A stretch of DNA of 64,000 bases, taken from IMG/VR virus record IMGVR_UViG_3300042922_000982, positions 93,407-157,406 of that record; one strand, 5' to 3'. This stretch comes from a virus. Positions 16,915-25,460 of this stretch are shown in pieces; positions within the stretch are counted from its first letter, which is position 1, and each line of letters starts with the position of its first letter. The position numbers and the translations under genes were made by a program. The notes under the pieces are model-generated. The model was not told where the DNA came from. It saw only the letters and a list, made by a program, of their open reading frames with translations, and made no database searches.

Positions 16915-18099
16915 TTACTCGGCGATCGCCCCGCTCTCGTCGGTGGGGGCCGCCGCCGGGGCGTCCGGGGCGTCCGGCGCCTCGCCCTTGGCCGCGCGGG
17001 CGCGGCGCTTCTCCTCGAGGGTGAGCGGGCGCTCGTGCCCCTTGCGGATCAAGCAGGTGTAACAGGCGTTGCAGCGCTGGCGCGCCACCACCTTGTCGTG
17101 CCCGCAATTGCCGCACACCACCCCGGCCGCCGATTGGCGCGGCGCCTTCGGCTCCTTGGCCGCCTTCGGCTCCTTGGCGGGCTTGGGTTCCTTGGCCGCC
17201 TTGGGCGCCTTCTCCTTCTTGGGGGCGGGCGCGGTGCCGTCGGGCGTGGTCCAGGTGGCCTTGCCCTTGGCCGGGGCGGGCGCGGTGAAGGGCTGTTCGA
17301 TGACCGGCACCATCTCGCCGGTCGCTGCGTAGGGGCCGCTGGCCTTCTTCGGCTCGGCGATCGCCGCTTCGGCCGCCTCGCGGGTGGGGTAGAAGTTGTG
17401 GGGGCCGGGCACCTCGGCGTTCACGTACAGCGGCACCACGATCGTCTGGCCGTCGACCTCGTCGTGGCAGTAGCCGATCGGCTCGCGCTCCACCACGCCC
17501 ATGTCGGTGGCGATCGCCTCAAGGGCCGGGCCCTCGGCGGTGGCCAGGTGGGCATCCTGGGCGGCCTGGTGCGACGCGATCGCCAGGTCGGCGCCCGCCT
17601 GCTCGGCCGGGGTGGGGAAGGCGTCGGCCTGCAACTCGGCCTCGGAGAGCGTGGTGTCCTCGGCGTGGGGCGGGGTCGCCATGGCCGCGAGGGCCGCCTT
17701 GTTCTTCTTGCTGCGCACGGCCACCGGCTCATCGGCCGCCGGGGCCGCCTCGGGCTCGGCGATCGCCGCCTTGGCCTTCTTGGCCTTGGGGGCCGGGGCC
17801 TCGGTGTCGGCGGGCTCGTCGGCGTCGGTGTAGGCGGGCAGGTCGAGCACGTCGGCGAGATCCGGGTGCTTCTCGGCCATGATCACGCCGTAGGCGGTCG
17901 CGTAGGTGTTGTCGATGCTGACGTTGTAGTGCGTGCGCAGGTGCTTGAAGATGCCGCGCGGGGAGAGCTTCTGGCCCTCGGAGGCGGCCTGGATGGCGCA
18001 TTGGGTGAACTGGTTGGCGACCTTGGGGTTGCGGTCGTTGTAGCGCGCCACGTAGGCGCGGGATTCCTTGGTGATGGTGATGGCGTTCTGGGTGACCAT
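16915..18099 (-). CDS. hypothetical protein with Lys/Pro linker and C-terminal zinc ribbon
   Basis: 394 residues. The ATG at 18099 has AGGAG 10 nt upstream and a TATACA box 21 nt upstream. Residues 1-90 form an ordered domain (ITKESRAYVARYNDRNP, KHLRTHYNVSIDNTYATAYG) resembling a helical DNA-binding module. The middle is Ala/Pro/Lys-rich, with AAKEPKxAKEPK repeats near 315-335. Near residue 340-360 a C4 ribbon appears (CGNCGHD...CNACYTC). Probably nucleic-acid binding; family not recognised. Confidence 0.8.
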   Translation of the reverse strand: MVTQNAITITKESRAYVARYNDRNPKVANQFTQCAIQAASEGQKLSPRGIFKHLRTHYNVSIDNTYATAYGVIMAEKHPDLADVLDLPAYTDADEPADTEAPAPKAKKAKAAIAEPEAAPAADEPVAVRSKKNKAALAAMATPPHAEDTTLSEAELQADAFPTPAEQAGADLAIASHQAAQDAHLATAEGPALEAIATDMGVVEREPIGYCHDEVDGQTIVVPLYVNAEVPGPHNFYPTREAAEAAIAEPKKASGPYAATGEMVPVIEQPFTAPAPAKGKATWTTPDGTAPAPKKEKAPKAAKEPKPAKEPKAAKEPKAPRQSAAGVVCGNCGHDKVVARQRCNACYTCLIRKGHERPLTLEEKRRARAAKGEAPDAPDAPAAAPTDESGAIAE

Positions 18100-18119
18100 T
18101 GACGGGGTTCTCCTCTCGG

Positions 18120-18125
18120 TGTATA
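18120..18125 (-). promoter_or_regulatory. -10-like TATACA with upstream hairpin
   Basis: The minus strand reads CCCCACTATACACCG about 21 nt before the 394-aa start. A 7-bp hairpin (CCTTTCC/GGAAAGG) lies 20 nt upstream, downstream of the previous gene. No good -35 is seen. Confidence 0.4.
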
Positions 18126-18221
18126 GTGGGGCCTTGCAACCTTTCCATGGCGGAAAGGCAGCGGTTCTCCGTAGGGCCTGGGATCTTGGCGGTTCCCTTG
18201 CCCGAAGAAGATGGGTCGGTT

Positions 18222-18488
18222 TCACCGGCCCTTTTTCTTTGACCATTTCCTGATGCGGCGCTCCGCGCGCTCGCGGCGCGCCGCCTCCCGCTTCTCGGCC
18301 CGGCGCTCGGCCCGATTGCGTGCGGCGCGGCGCGCAGCCTTCGTGGGCGGCTTGGGGAGGGCGATCGCCGGGGGCGTGAGCACATAGCTCGCAGGCACCG
18401 CCAGCGCCTGCGTCACCACCCGCTCGACCCAGGCCATCGCGGCCTTGAAATCGAGGCCCAGCGCGGCGGCGTCCGGCCGGTGGCTCAC
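18222..18488 (-). CDS. small basic protein
   Basis: 88 residues, overlapping the upstream stop by 4 nt. Residues 15-45 are amphipathic/hydrophobic (MAWVERVVTQALAVPASYVL), and residues 48-88 are almost all Arg/Lys/Glu/Ala (RRAARNRAERRAEKREAAR), a charged helix likely to bind nucleic acid or protein. Function unknown. Confidence 0.7.
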   Translation of the reverse strand: MSHRPDAAALGLDFKAAMAWVERVVTQALAVPASYVLTPPAIALPKPPTKAARRAARNRAERRAEKREAARRERAERRIRKWSKKKGR

Positions 18489-18709
18489 TTCTTCTTGCCG
18501 CGCTGGCTGGCGCGGGCCTTGCGGGCGCGCTTGCCCGCCTGTCGTGCCTTGCCCTTACCGCGCGGCACACCCGCCCCGGCGCTGGGGGCCCGGCGCTCAG
18601 CGTAGACCGGGCGGCTGGCCAACGGATCGCCCATGGCCAGCGCGAGCGTGCCGAGCACGGCCAGCGACAAGGTGGGGCTCTGCTGGTAGGCGGGGGGCGT
18701 GTTCATCAT
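18485..18709 (-). CDS. small protein with basic C-terminus
   Basis: 74 residues from the ATG at 18709, which overlaps the upstream stop as ATGA. A weak hydrophobic stretch (LSLAVLGTLALAM) sits at residues 13-26, followed by a Lys/Arg-rich tail ending ASQRGKKK, similar in style to its neighbour 18222-18488. May be membrane-associated; unknown. Confidence 0.65.
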   Translation of the reverse strand: MMNTPPAYQQSPTLSLAVLGTLALAMGDPLASRPVYAERRAPSAGAGVPRGKGKARQAGKRARKARASQRGKKK

Positions 18710-18945
18710 GGCGTGTTCTCCAGGCCGTTGTAGGCGATCGCTATCGGGAAGGTCTGGTCGGGGGCGCCGGTATGGCTGAAGTAGGGCACCTCGCGGTGGC
18801 CGATGCGCACCACCCCGCGCTCGCTGCACGAGCCGTCCGGGTGCACGCGGCGCTCACGGCACTCGACGGCGATCGCGGGCGGCAGGGTGAAGGCTGGCGC
18901 GCCGGGAATCACCGGCTCGTCGTGCACGGCGGGCCCACTACGCAT
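18706..18945 (-). CDS. hypothetical protein
   Basis: 79 residues; overlaps the preceding gene by 8 nt and the following one by 4 nt, typical of a compact phage operon. It contains two Cys (VECRERRVHPDGSCSERG) and a hydrophobic beta-like end (QTFPIAIAYNGLENTP). No family recognised. Confidence 0.65.
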   Translation of the reverse strand: MRSGPAVHDEPVIPGAPAFTLPPAIAVECRERRVHPDGSCSERGVVRIGHREVPYFSHTGAPDQTFPIAIAYNGLENTP

Positions 18946-19339
18946 AGGGGCCGTCCTTCTCCATCGGCAAGCTGGCTATGAGCGCCTGCGCGATCGCCAT
19001 GGCCTCCATGGCCGCCATGCGGGCCAGGCGCGGGTTGCCGCGCATCCCGCTTTCAAGCAACGTCTGAACGGAGGGGTGCAGCGACACCAGCGGCTCGCCG
19101 TGCATCATGGCGTGGAGCGTGGTGCCCGCCTCCACCTTCAGCGGAATGATGGGCATCTGCTGCATCTGCCGGGCCATCTCGGCCGTGTGGCCCGGCGGCG
19201 TGGGCAGGGGCAGCGAGAAGGGGGCGCGGCGCACCGTCAAGGGGCGCGAGATGTGCGGGTGCTCGGTGAGCATGTGCGTCTCGTAGTCGGCGGCCGAATC
19301 GGCCACCTGCTTGCAAGACGGGCACCGGAAGCTTGGCAT
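18938..19339 (-). CDS. small C2H2 zinc-finger protein
   Basis: 133 residues. The ATG at 19339 has AAGGAG with a 9-nt gap (AAGGAGAACCGCCATG leader). An N-terminal C-x2-C-x12-H-x4-H finger (FRCPSCKQVADSA...TEHPH) occupies residues 4-27. The rest is Met/Leu-rich helical (MARQMQQMPIIPLKVEAG, RMAAMEAMAIAQALIASL). It is the first gene after a terminator/TACAAT boundary. Possibly nucleic-acid binding. Confidence 0.75.
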   Translation of the reverse strand: MPSFRCPSCKQVADSAADYETHMLTEHPHISRPLTVRRAPFSLPLPTPPGHTAEMARQMQQMPIIPLKVEAGTTLHAMMHGEPLVSLHPSVQTLLESGMRGNPRLARMAAMEAMAIAQALIASLPMEKDGPYA

Positions 19340-19379
19340 GGCGGTTCTCCTTGGCGGTGGGGTTGTCGAATTGACGAGC

Positions 19380-19385
19380 ATTGTA
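19380..19385 (-). promoter_or_regulatory. -10-like TACAAT
   Basis: The minus strand reads CCGCTACAATGC, matching the box at 12698-12703 over ten bases. It lies between a terminator (19398-19436) and the C2H2 gene. Confidence 0.5.
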
Positions 19386-19397
19386 GCGGAAAGACGA

Positions 19398-19436
19398 GCC
19401 GCCGGGAAGTCCCTGCGGTGAGGGTTTCCCGGCGGC
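19398..19436 (-). terminator. hairpin terminator
   Basis: An 11-bp stem (GCCGCCGGGAA with TTCCCGGCGGC), 17-nt loop, followed on the minus strand by TCGTCTTTCC. It closes the operon ending with the nucleotidyltransferase-like gene. Confidence 0.65.
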
Positions 19437-19496
19437 GGCGCCTTCGTTCTAGTCGTTGCGGGCGATCGCCCGATTGTGACGAATTAGTCCGTCAGA

Positions 19497-19991
19497 TCAG
19501 GTGCCGGGGGGCGTCTGGGGGACGCCCCCGCGCCGATCGGCATCGAACACCCAGTCCGGGGTGCTATCGAGCCGCAGCCGGGGCGCCTCGCGGTACGGGT
19601 CGGCCTCGTGGAGCGCCTGCACCTGGAAGTCGATGTTGCGCCGGTAGCGGTTGGACAACTGGCGCGATTGCTTGAGGTTGTCGTAGGCCCGGCGGTGCTC
19701 CCACGCCTCGGAATCGTTGGCGGCGCTCGTGATGGCCGAGCGCACGCGCACGTCCGTCACGCCGGGGATCCCGTAGAAGCGGGCCATCTCGTCGTCCTCG
19801 AGGACGACGCGTATGTCGAAATCGCGCGGCTGGGCGTCGGTGAGCGCCCCGCCGACCAGGTACACGGGCGCGCCGTAGCGCGCGGCGATGCTGTTCGCCT
19901 GGCGCCGGAACTTGAGGGCGAACCAGGTGTGGGCGGGGATGCCCTCGTCGGGGGCGGCGGGGGCGGCGGGGGTTGTCGTCTGGGGGTCCAT
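19497..19991 (-). CDS. nucleotidyltransferase-fold protein
   Basis: 164 residues. The core reads PVYLVGGALTDAQPRDFDIR: the GG at 47-48 and D57-x-D59 resemble the GS/GG...DxD signature of the DNA polymerase beta-like nucleotidyltransferase fold, here with one extra residue. A third carboxylate may come from the VLEDDEMARF segment or from IDFQVQ near 115. The family includes nucleotide-modifying enzymes and tRNA-end enzymes; substrate cannot be told. It is the last gene before a terminator. Confidence 0.65.
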   Translation of the reverse strand: MDPQTTTPAAPAAPDEGIPAHTWFALKFRRQANSIAARYGAPVYLVGGALTDAQPRDFDIRVVLEDDEMARFYGIPGVTDVRVRSAITSAANDSEAWEHRRAYDNLKQSRQLSNRYRRNIDFQVQALHEADPYREAPRLRLDSTPDWVFDADRRGGVPQTPPGT

Positions 19992-19995
19992 GGGG

Positions 19996-20223
19996 CTACC
20001 TCCGGATCAAGCGAATGGCCAGGGCGGCGATATCGGCGCCGTAGGCCGCCAGGCTCAGCACGGTGTCTTTGTCCAGGGGGGCGTCGGCGCGGGCCATGGC
20101 GTCCGCGCGGGCGGCCACCGCCTTGGCGGCCGAGGCGATGCTGTTGAGCACCCCGCGCTGGGCGATCGTCGCGTTTCGGGCGTCCTCGGCGCGGGTGGTG
20201 GGGTCGTGGGGGTTACTGGGCAC
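19996..20223 (-). CDS. small hypothetical protein
   Basis: 75 residues from a GTG at 20223, overlapping the upstream HTH gene by 11 nt. It is Ala-rich and helical (SIASAAKAVAARADAMARA) with a hydrophobic end (LAAYGADIAALAIRLIRR) that could be a weak membrane or packing helix. Unknown. Confidence 0.6.
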   Translation of the reverse strand: MPSNPHDPTTRAEDARNATIAQRGVLNSIASAAKAVAARADAMARADAPLDKDTVLSLAAYGADIAALAIRLIRR

Positions 20224-20785
20224 GGGCGGCCTCCTTGCGGCGTTGCATGAGGATGTCGGACACGGCCGTGGCGCACACGAAGGTCGCCTGGCCGCACTTG
20301 TGGGCGCGAATCTGGCCGCGCCGGATGCGGCAGTGAAGCCCGCTCTTGGTGTAGCCCAGCCGCTTGGCCGCCTCGGCGATCGGCAGCGCGGGCCACGGGG
20401 GCGGGGCGTACTCGGCGCGCAACTTGTCCGCGTCGGCGGGGTCGAGGAACAGGAACTTGCCCTCGCCCGTGAGCGTGAAGCCGCGCCGCTTGATCAGGCC
20501 GTTGAGCCCCCACGGATTCACACCCAGCTCGCGCGCCAGGTGCCGCACCGGGACGCCGTGGCGGTTGGCCTTGATGCCGTAGCGATCGCAGGCGCCGTAG
20601 AGCGCGCGCAGGTTGACCACGATGCCCCAGCGCTCGGCGAGCGTCTTGAGGATCACGCTGTAGTGCTCCAGCCCGTACACATCGGTCAGGTAGTCGCGGG
20701 CCTCCTGGCACCACGGCGCGCGCTTGCCCGTAGACTTGGGCCCGATCGCGCGCGGGCGGCTCGGGATGTTGTCCTTAACCGGCAT
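20213..20785 (-). CDS. tandem DNA-binding paralogue 3
   Basis: 190 residues. The third of three adjacent paralogues in transcription order. The common plan is an N-terminal module YLTDVYGLEHYSVILK...LYGACDRYGIKANRHG, a middle HTH-like VRHLARELGVNPWGLNGLI, and a C-terminal excisionase/MerR-like module IAEAAKRLGYTKSGLHCRI followed by VCATAVSDILMQR. Probably sequence-specific DNA binding. Starts overlap stops, so the three are co-translated. Confidence 0.75.
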   Translation of the reverse strand: MPVKDNIPSRPRAIGPKSTGKRAPWCQEARDYLTDVYGLEHYSVILKTLAERWGIVVNLRALYGACDRYGIKANRHGVPVRHLARELGVNPWGLNGLIKRRGFTLTGEGKFLFLDPADADKLRAEYAPPPWPALPIAEAAKRLGYTKSGLHCRIRRGQIRAHKCGQATFVCATAVSDILMQRRKEAARAQ

Positions 20786-21416
20786 GGGATACCTCCTTGG
20801 CCTTCGCCCGCTTGCGCCGCATGTGCTCGCGGCCGATCTCGCGCGTGCGCGCCCGCTGAATTTCGGGATCGCGCTCGGCGTACGCCCGCTGGGCCGCGCG
20901 GTTGGCGATCGCCTTGTCGGACACCGCCGTGGCGCACACCACCCAGGCGAAGCCGACCTTCTGCCCCTTGAGCCGCCCCTGCCGCAGCATCAAGATGATC
21001 GCGGAGCGGGTGTAGCCCAGGCGGCGGGCGGCCTCTTCGGCCGTCATGTGCGGGTAGGTGGGTCGCGCGTACTTGGCGCGCAACATCTCGGCGACCTCGT
21101 GGGTGACGAAGCGGTACTTGCCGCTCCCCCGGACCTCGTGCCCATGGCGACCCAGCCAGTTGCGCAGCGCCGGGGCGGCCACCCCCAACTCGGCTGCGAG
21201 GTCGGCGACGCAGGGGCCGTGACGGCCGTGCGCCGTGATGCCGAACCGGCGGGCCGCGCCCTCGACCGAATCGCGCGTGGCGCGGATGCCGTAGAGCTGG
21301 CGCAGCGATCGCGCGATGTCCACGGCCAGGCGCAATCCGTAATGCTCGATCAGGTAGTCCTTGGCCTGCGGGTGATCATCCCACATGACGTGGCCCTTGG
21401 GGCGGTTGCCGGGCAT
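20775..21416 (-). CDS. tandem DNA-binding paralogue 2
   Basis: 213 residues; its ATG overlaps the preceding stop as TGATG. Same architecture as its neighbours: YLIEHYGLRLAVDIARSL, AARRFGITAHGRHG, VADLAAELGVAAPALRNWL, AARRLGYTRSAIILMLR, and the shared VCATAVSD. It differs by an additional basic tail (RTREIGREHMRRKRAKAK). Three predicted HTH-like units per protein is unusual. Confidence 0.75.
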   Translation of the reverse strand: MPGNRPKGHVMWDDHPQAKDYLIEHYGLRLAVDIARSLRQLYGIRATRDSVEGAARRFGITAHGRHGPCVADLAAELGVAAPALRNWLGRHGHEVRGSGKYRFVTHEVAEMLRAKYARPTYPHMTAEEAARRLGYTRSAIILMLRQGRLKGQKVGFAWVVCATAVSDKAIANRAAQRAYAERDPEIQRARTREIGREHMRRKRAKAKEVSHAG

Positions 21417-22027
21417 CAGCGGGCCTCCTTTCCTGCGATCGCCAGCTCGCGCTGCCGGGCCATGAGGATGTTCGACACGCCCGTCGCGCAGATGTGCACC
21501 GTGCGCCCCACCCGCGCGGCCTTCAACTCGCCGCGCGCCACCATGTTCATGATCGCGTCGCGGTGGTAGTGCAGCCGCTTGGCGGCCTCCTTGAGCGGGA
21601 TGGTCGCGAAGGCGGGCTTGCGGTAGTGCGCGCGCACCTGCTCGGCCAACTCGTCCGGAATGATGCGGTGGCGCCGTTCGCTGCGCGTGGCGGCGGCCGG
21701 GCCCCCGAGCTTGAGCAGCGTGCGGTTCATGCACGGCACCGAAATGCCGCACTCGCGGGCCAGCATGGCGCCCGTCAGGCCGTAGCGCCGCGACTTGATG
21801 CCGTAGCGTTGCGCCACGCCGTTGAGCGAGGCCGTCTCGACGTGCAGGCCCCAGCGGGCCTTGATCTCGGCGCACAACTCCGGGCCGGGCCGCGTGCCGT
21901 ACTGGTCGATCACGAAATCGAGCAATCCGGGCACGCTGCGCCACCGGACGTAGGCGCAGGGCTTGCGCTTCTTCTTGGCGGCGGGCTCGCGCGTCTTTCG
22001 GGCGGGCTTGGCGGGGTTGGGGATCAC
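21416..22027 (-). CDS. tandem DNA-binding paralogue 1
   Basis: 203 residues from a GTG at 22027 overlapping the upstream stop (GTGA) and preceded by AGGAG. A basic N-terminus is followed by the shared plan: LLDFVIDQYGTRPGPEL, AQRYGIKSRRYGLTG, LARECGISVPCMNRTLL, AAKRLHYHRDAIMNMV, ICATGVSNILMARQ. Divergence between the three copies suggests different DNA targets rather than recent duplication. Confidence 0.75.
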   Translation of the reverse strand: MIPNPAKPARKTREPAAKKKRKPCAYVRWRSVPGLLDFVIDQYGTRPGPELCAEIKARWGLHVETASLNGVAQRYGIKSRRYGLTGAMLARECGISVPCMNRTLLKLGGPAAATRSERRHRIIPDELAEQVRAHYRKPAFATIPLKEAAKRLHYHRDAIMNMVARGELKAARVGRTVHICATGVSNILMARQRELAIAGKEAR

Positions 22028-22512
22028 TTGGCGGTTCTCCTCTCGTACAGGTGCGCGGCGCCAAACGGGACGCACGCGCTGGCGTTGCGGCTGCACATGT
22101 AGCCGGTGTACGCCTCGGCGTAAGGGGTTGAATGGACACAGGTGGCGCACGGGGCCGCCACCTCGGGCTCGGCCTGCGCCTCGGCGGCGGCGATCGCCTC
22201 CATCTCGGCGAGGGACGGGGGCGGCGGGCCCACGTCGCGCAACTTCTTCCCGCGCGGCTCGTAGCGGGGGTCGGACACGTCGAGGACGTAGTACCCCGGC
22301 ACGCACGTCTCGCAGCGGTTCGCCCCGTAGTAGGGCGGCCAGAACCGCACGGCGCACTCCACGCACGAGACGCGCGTGCCGGGCGGCGGCGCACCCGGCG
22401 ATCGCCGCCGCCGGATCGCCTTCCCGCCCGGATTCTTCAGCGACGGCTTCGTCAGGGCCACGCCCCGGCCGATCGCCGCCGCCACGATGTAGTCCTTCGC
22501 GTCGCGCAGCAT
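22024..22512 (-). CDS. zinc-ribbon protein with tail shared with the coiled-coil protein
   Basis: 162 residues. A ribbon CVECAVRFWPPYYGANRCETC sits at about 50-70. The C-terminal 35 residues (CATCVHSTPYAEAYTGYMCS, then NASACVPFGAAHLYE) match the end of the neighbouring 917-aa protein (CGSCANARVNADAYTGFEC, then NASACGPRGAALLHE). The gene starts 4 nt after that protein's stop. Function unknown; a shared metal-binding tail suggests a shared partner. Confidence 0.75.
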   Translation of the reverse strand: MLRDAKDYIVAAAIGRGVALTKPSLKNPGGKAIRRRRSPGAPPPGTRVSCVECAVRFWPPYYGANRCETCVPGYYVLDVSDPRYEPRGKKLRDVGPPPPSLAEMEAIAAAEAQAEPEVAAPCATCVHSTPYAEAYTGYMCSRNASACVPFGAAHLYERRTAK

Positions 22513-22515
22513 GGG

Positions 22516-25269
22516 CTACCGCCGCGTCACGCTCGGGGCGGGCGTGCCCGGCTCGTGGAGCAGGGCCGCCCCGCGCGGGCCGCACGCGCTCGCGTTGCGC
22601 AGGCACTCGAACCCGGTATAGGCGTCCGCGTTGACCCTGGCATTCGCGCAGGAGCCGCATTTCTCCACGGCGGGGTCGCCGGAGGACTGACGCCTCGGCC
22701 CGGCGGGCGCGCCGGGCTTGCTGGCCATCGTGGGGGCGTTGGCGGGGGTGTCTCGCAGCGGGGTGGTCTTGGGGTTCTCCCGATCGGCGATGCGGCAGGG
22801 CGTGCAGATGCGCTGGTTGGCGCTGCCCTTGCGCTCGAAGTCCTGCTCGCAGCGCAGGCACGGCGGCAGCGCCCGCTCCTTCTCGTCGGCCGCGCGGCAC
22901 TCCGGGCAGACCAGCTCGCGGCCGACCGGGGTGTAGGGCTTCTGGCAATCGCGGCGCTTGCAATTGCGCGGATCGAGCACCCGCTTGTAATTGTCCGCCG
23001 GGGCGCGCTTCGCCTGCACGGCGGGCACCACCGCCTCCACGACCGGATCCGGCGCGGCGATCGCCTTGTCACGGGCGGCGGCCTCCGCCGTGATCGTGTC
23101 GCGCGCCCGGCAGGCCAAGCACGGGCCGGGCGCCGCGACCGAGTTCTCGCACGTCGGCGTCGCGCACCCGTACCGCACCGGCTCCTTCGGCTCGGGGGCC
23201 GCCTTCGGCTCGGGATCGGGCGTCACCTTCGCGGGGGCCTCGGTGACCTGATCCTCCAGGCACGGGCCGCACACCGTCCGGCCGTCCGACGGCTGGGCGG
23301 GGAACGAGCCGCCGCACATGGCGCACTCAATCGCCACGAACACCTCGTACGCGGCGGGGAGCTTGCCGTCGGCTACCGCGCGGTCGTACGCCTCGGCCTT
23401 CGGCAGGTATTTTTTGAGCGCCCGGCCCTGCGCCTCGGCGTTGATCTCCAGGTTGGACACCTCGGTCTTGAGCGCGTCACGCTCGGCGTTCGCCCGGCGG
23501 ATGCCCTCCTCGGTGGCCTCCACCCGGTCGGTCAGCACCCGGTACGCCTGGGACACGTTGTCGGCGATCGCCCCCTCGGCGCGCCACACCAGGCTGGGGT
23601 CGATGCGATCGATGGCGCCGCCCACCGCCGAGAGCGTCTGCGTGGCCTCCCGCCCCCGGTGCACCCCGGCCTCGAGGACCTGGATGACGTTGAGCACGTT
23701 GTCGGCGAACGAGGTCGTGTTGTCCCAGGGCTGCTGCGTGTTGGCGATGACGTAGGCGCGCACGCGGTCCTGATCGGCACCCAGCCGGGCCAGTTGCCCG
23801 CCCGCGACGATCGCCTTGATGTTGGCGAGGAAGCCCTGCTCGTCGTCCCACACGGCGCCCAACTCGCGGAACCAAGCCGACACCGCCTCGATCGCCTCGA
23901 TGCGCTCGGATAGGTACGCCTCGTCGGCCTCCACGGCGCGCAGCTTGACGTTGATCTCACGGGTGAGGCCCTCTAGCTCGGCGATCTTGGCCTCGGTTTC
24001 CGGGCTGGCGCCCGACGCCTTGAGCGCGGCCACCTGGCCGGACATGCGCTCGTAGTCGGCCGTTAGCTCGGTGTAGCCGATGATCAAGGTGTGCAGGTTG
24101 TCCCATAGTTCCTGCCCCTCGTCGTAGAACCCGGCCAGGCGCATGGAGGCCGCCACGTCGTTTCCGGCGTTGTGCAGCCGCTTGATGGTCTCCTCCTGGG
24201 CCAGGACCCGCTCGGCGTTGTGCTTGCCCTCGTCGCGGTAGCGCGCGCACTGAATCTTGAGGCTCTCCACGATCGGGAGCTTAGTGACGGGGTCGAGCTG
24301 CCCCTCGGGGTTCTCGGCGATCGCCTTGTGCGCGTCCGCCAACTGGAAGGTCAGGTCCTCGTTGAGCCCCTCCACCTCGCGCAGCCGCACCTTGGCGCGC
24401 TCGCACTGGTCGACGACCGCGTGGTAGGCCCGCGTCTGCTCGGCGAGCGCGCGCTCAAGATCGTCGCGCTTGGCCTGGCTCTCCTTGAGCGATTCGCGCA
24501 GCCCGTCCTCGCGGGTGATCGGGCCGGGGAAGCCGCCCTCCACGAGCCCCGCGAGGCGATCGCCGTGCGCCTGCTTGGCCCGCTCGGCCTCCAACTGGGC
24601 CTGCACGTCGGATAGCTCCATGCGCAGGTGCGCCAGGTCCTTGGCGCCCGGCGTGTGCCCCCAAATTTGCAGGCGCATATCGAGGTCCTTGCACTCGCGC
24701 CGCGCGGCCTCGAGATCCTGGTGCAGCCGGGTGATGGCCGCCACCGCCGCCGCCGTGGGCGTGACGCCCAGGTTGTCCACGAGCCCGGCGCCTGCGATCG
24801 CCCGGTGAATGGCCGCCGTGATGCCGGGCAGGGCCGCCTCCTCGGCCGCGCGCAACTCGTCGTGGCAAATGGCCAGCTCATGGCGCAGGAGCGCGATCGC
24901 CTCGGTCTCGTCGGCGGCCAGGGCCGCGCCCGCGATCGCCAGCTCGTCGATCAGGCTGCGCAGGGCGTGCAGGGTGGCCTCGATGGGCCCCTCGGCGGTG
25001 GCGTCGGGCGCCCATGGGATGTCGTGCGCCGCGCAGAGCGCCCCGATCCGCTTGAATCCCTCGTCGAGGGTGGCGATCGTCTGGCGGGCGGCGGTGGTGA
25101 GGGAATCGTCGGGCTTGTGGCGCGCGTTGCGGCGCAGCACCTCGACCTCTTTTTCACGCAGGGCCAGCTCGGCGGTGAGATCCGCGATCGATTGGGCCTG
25201 ATGGACGGCGAGATCACGCCAGCGGGGCGTGAGGACGCCCTCGCGATCGGTAGGGACCAGATGGGACAT
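22516..25269 (-). CDS. large coiled-coil protein with C-terminal zinc-ribbon array
   Basis: 917 residues from the ATG at 25269. Residues about 20-640 are predominantly long helical, heptad-like segments (DLTAELALREKEVEVLRR, LHQDLEAARRECKDLDMR, LKESQAKRDDLERALAEQ). From about 650 onward there are four or five CxxC units (CAMCGGS...CGPC; CENSVAAPGPCLAC; CKRRDCQK...CPEC; CLRCEQDF...CTPC; CGSCANA...). Size and position between terminase and portal suggest a structural or scaffold-like role, but it does not look like a tape measure. I do not recognise a family. Confidence 0.8.
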   Translation of the reverse strand: MSHLVPTDREGVLTPRWRDLAVHQAQSIADLTAELALREKEVEVLRRNARHKPDDSLTTAARQTIATLDEGFKRIGALCAAHDIPWAPDATAEGPIEATLHALRSLIDELAIAGAALAADETEAIALLRHELAICHDELRAAEEAALPGITAAIHRAIAGAGLVDNLGVTPTAAAVAAITRLHQDLEAARRECKDLDMRLQIWGHTPGAKDLAHLRMELSDVQAQLEAERAKQAHGDRLAGLVEGGFPGPITREDGLRESLKESQAKRDDLERALAEQTRAYHAVVDQCERAKVRLREVEGLNEDLTFQLADAHKAIAENPEGQLDPVTKLPIVESLKIQCARYRDEGKHNAERVLAQEETIKRLHNAGNDVAASMRLAGFYDEGQELWDNLHTLIIGYTELTADYERMSGQVAALKASGASPETEAKIAELEGLTREINVKLRAVEADEAYLSERIEAIEAVSAWFRELGAVWDDEQGFLANIKAIVAGGQLARLGADQDRVRAYVIANTQQPWDNTTSFADNVLNVIQVLEAGVHRGREATQTLSAVGGAIDRIDPSLVWRAEGAIADNVSQAYRVLTDRVEATEEGIRRANAERDALKTEVSNLEINAEAQGRALKKYLPKAEAYDRAVADGKLPAAYEVFVAIECAMCGGSFPAQPSDGRTVCGPCLEDQVTEAPAKVTPDPEPKAAPEPKEPVRYGCATPTCENSVAAPGPCLACRARDTITAEAAARDKAIAAPDPVVEAVVPAVQAKRAPADNYKRVLDPRNCKRRDCQKPYTPVGRELVCPECRAADEKERALPPCLRCEQDFERKGSANQRICTPCRIADRENPKTTPLRDTPANAPTMASKPGAPAGPRRQSSGDPAVEKCGSCANARVNADAYTGFECLRNASACGPRGAALLHEPGTPAPSVTRR

Positions 25270-25385
25270 GCTTGGATGGGGCTCCTGCGACGGTGCCCCG
25301 GTTGCTACGCGGGACACAGGGGGAGGGGACAACGCCCGGCGATCGCGGAGGTGGGCCGCGATGGGGGCCGGGCAACGGGGTCAAC

Positions 25386-25391
25386 ATGGTA
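25386..25391 (-). promoter_or_regulatory. extended -10-like TGCTACCAT
   Basis: In the 191-nt gap upstream of the coiled-coil gene the minus strand reads TTTGTGCTACCATGTTGACC, an extended -10-like TGnTAnnAT. The gap is AT-richer upstream (GGTTTATAACGCTTAACG). A similar TACCAT is at 26601-26606. Confidence 0.4.
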
Positions 25392-25460
25392 GCACAAACC
25401 AGCCCCCGCGCCCGTTAAGCGTTATAAACCGACACCGGGCAAGCGGGCTATGCGATGGGC

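Noticed and set aside
15595-18102. Long plus-strand open frame across portal and the 394-aa gene
   Set aside because: It crosses two real minus genes and a terminator, with shadow-type composition.
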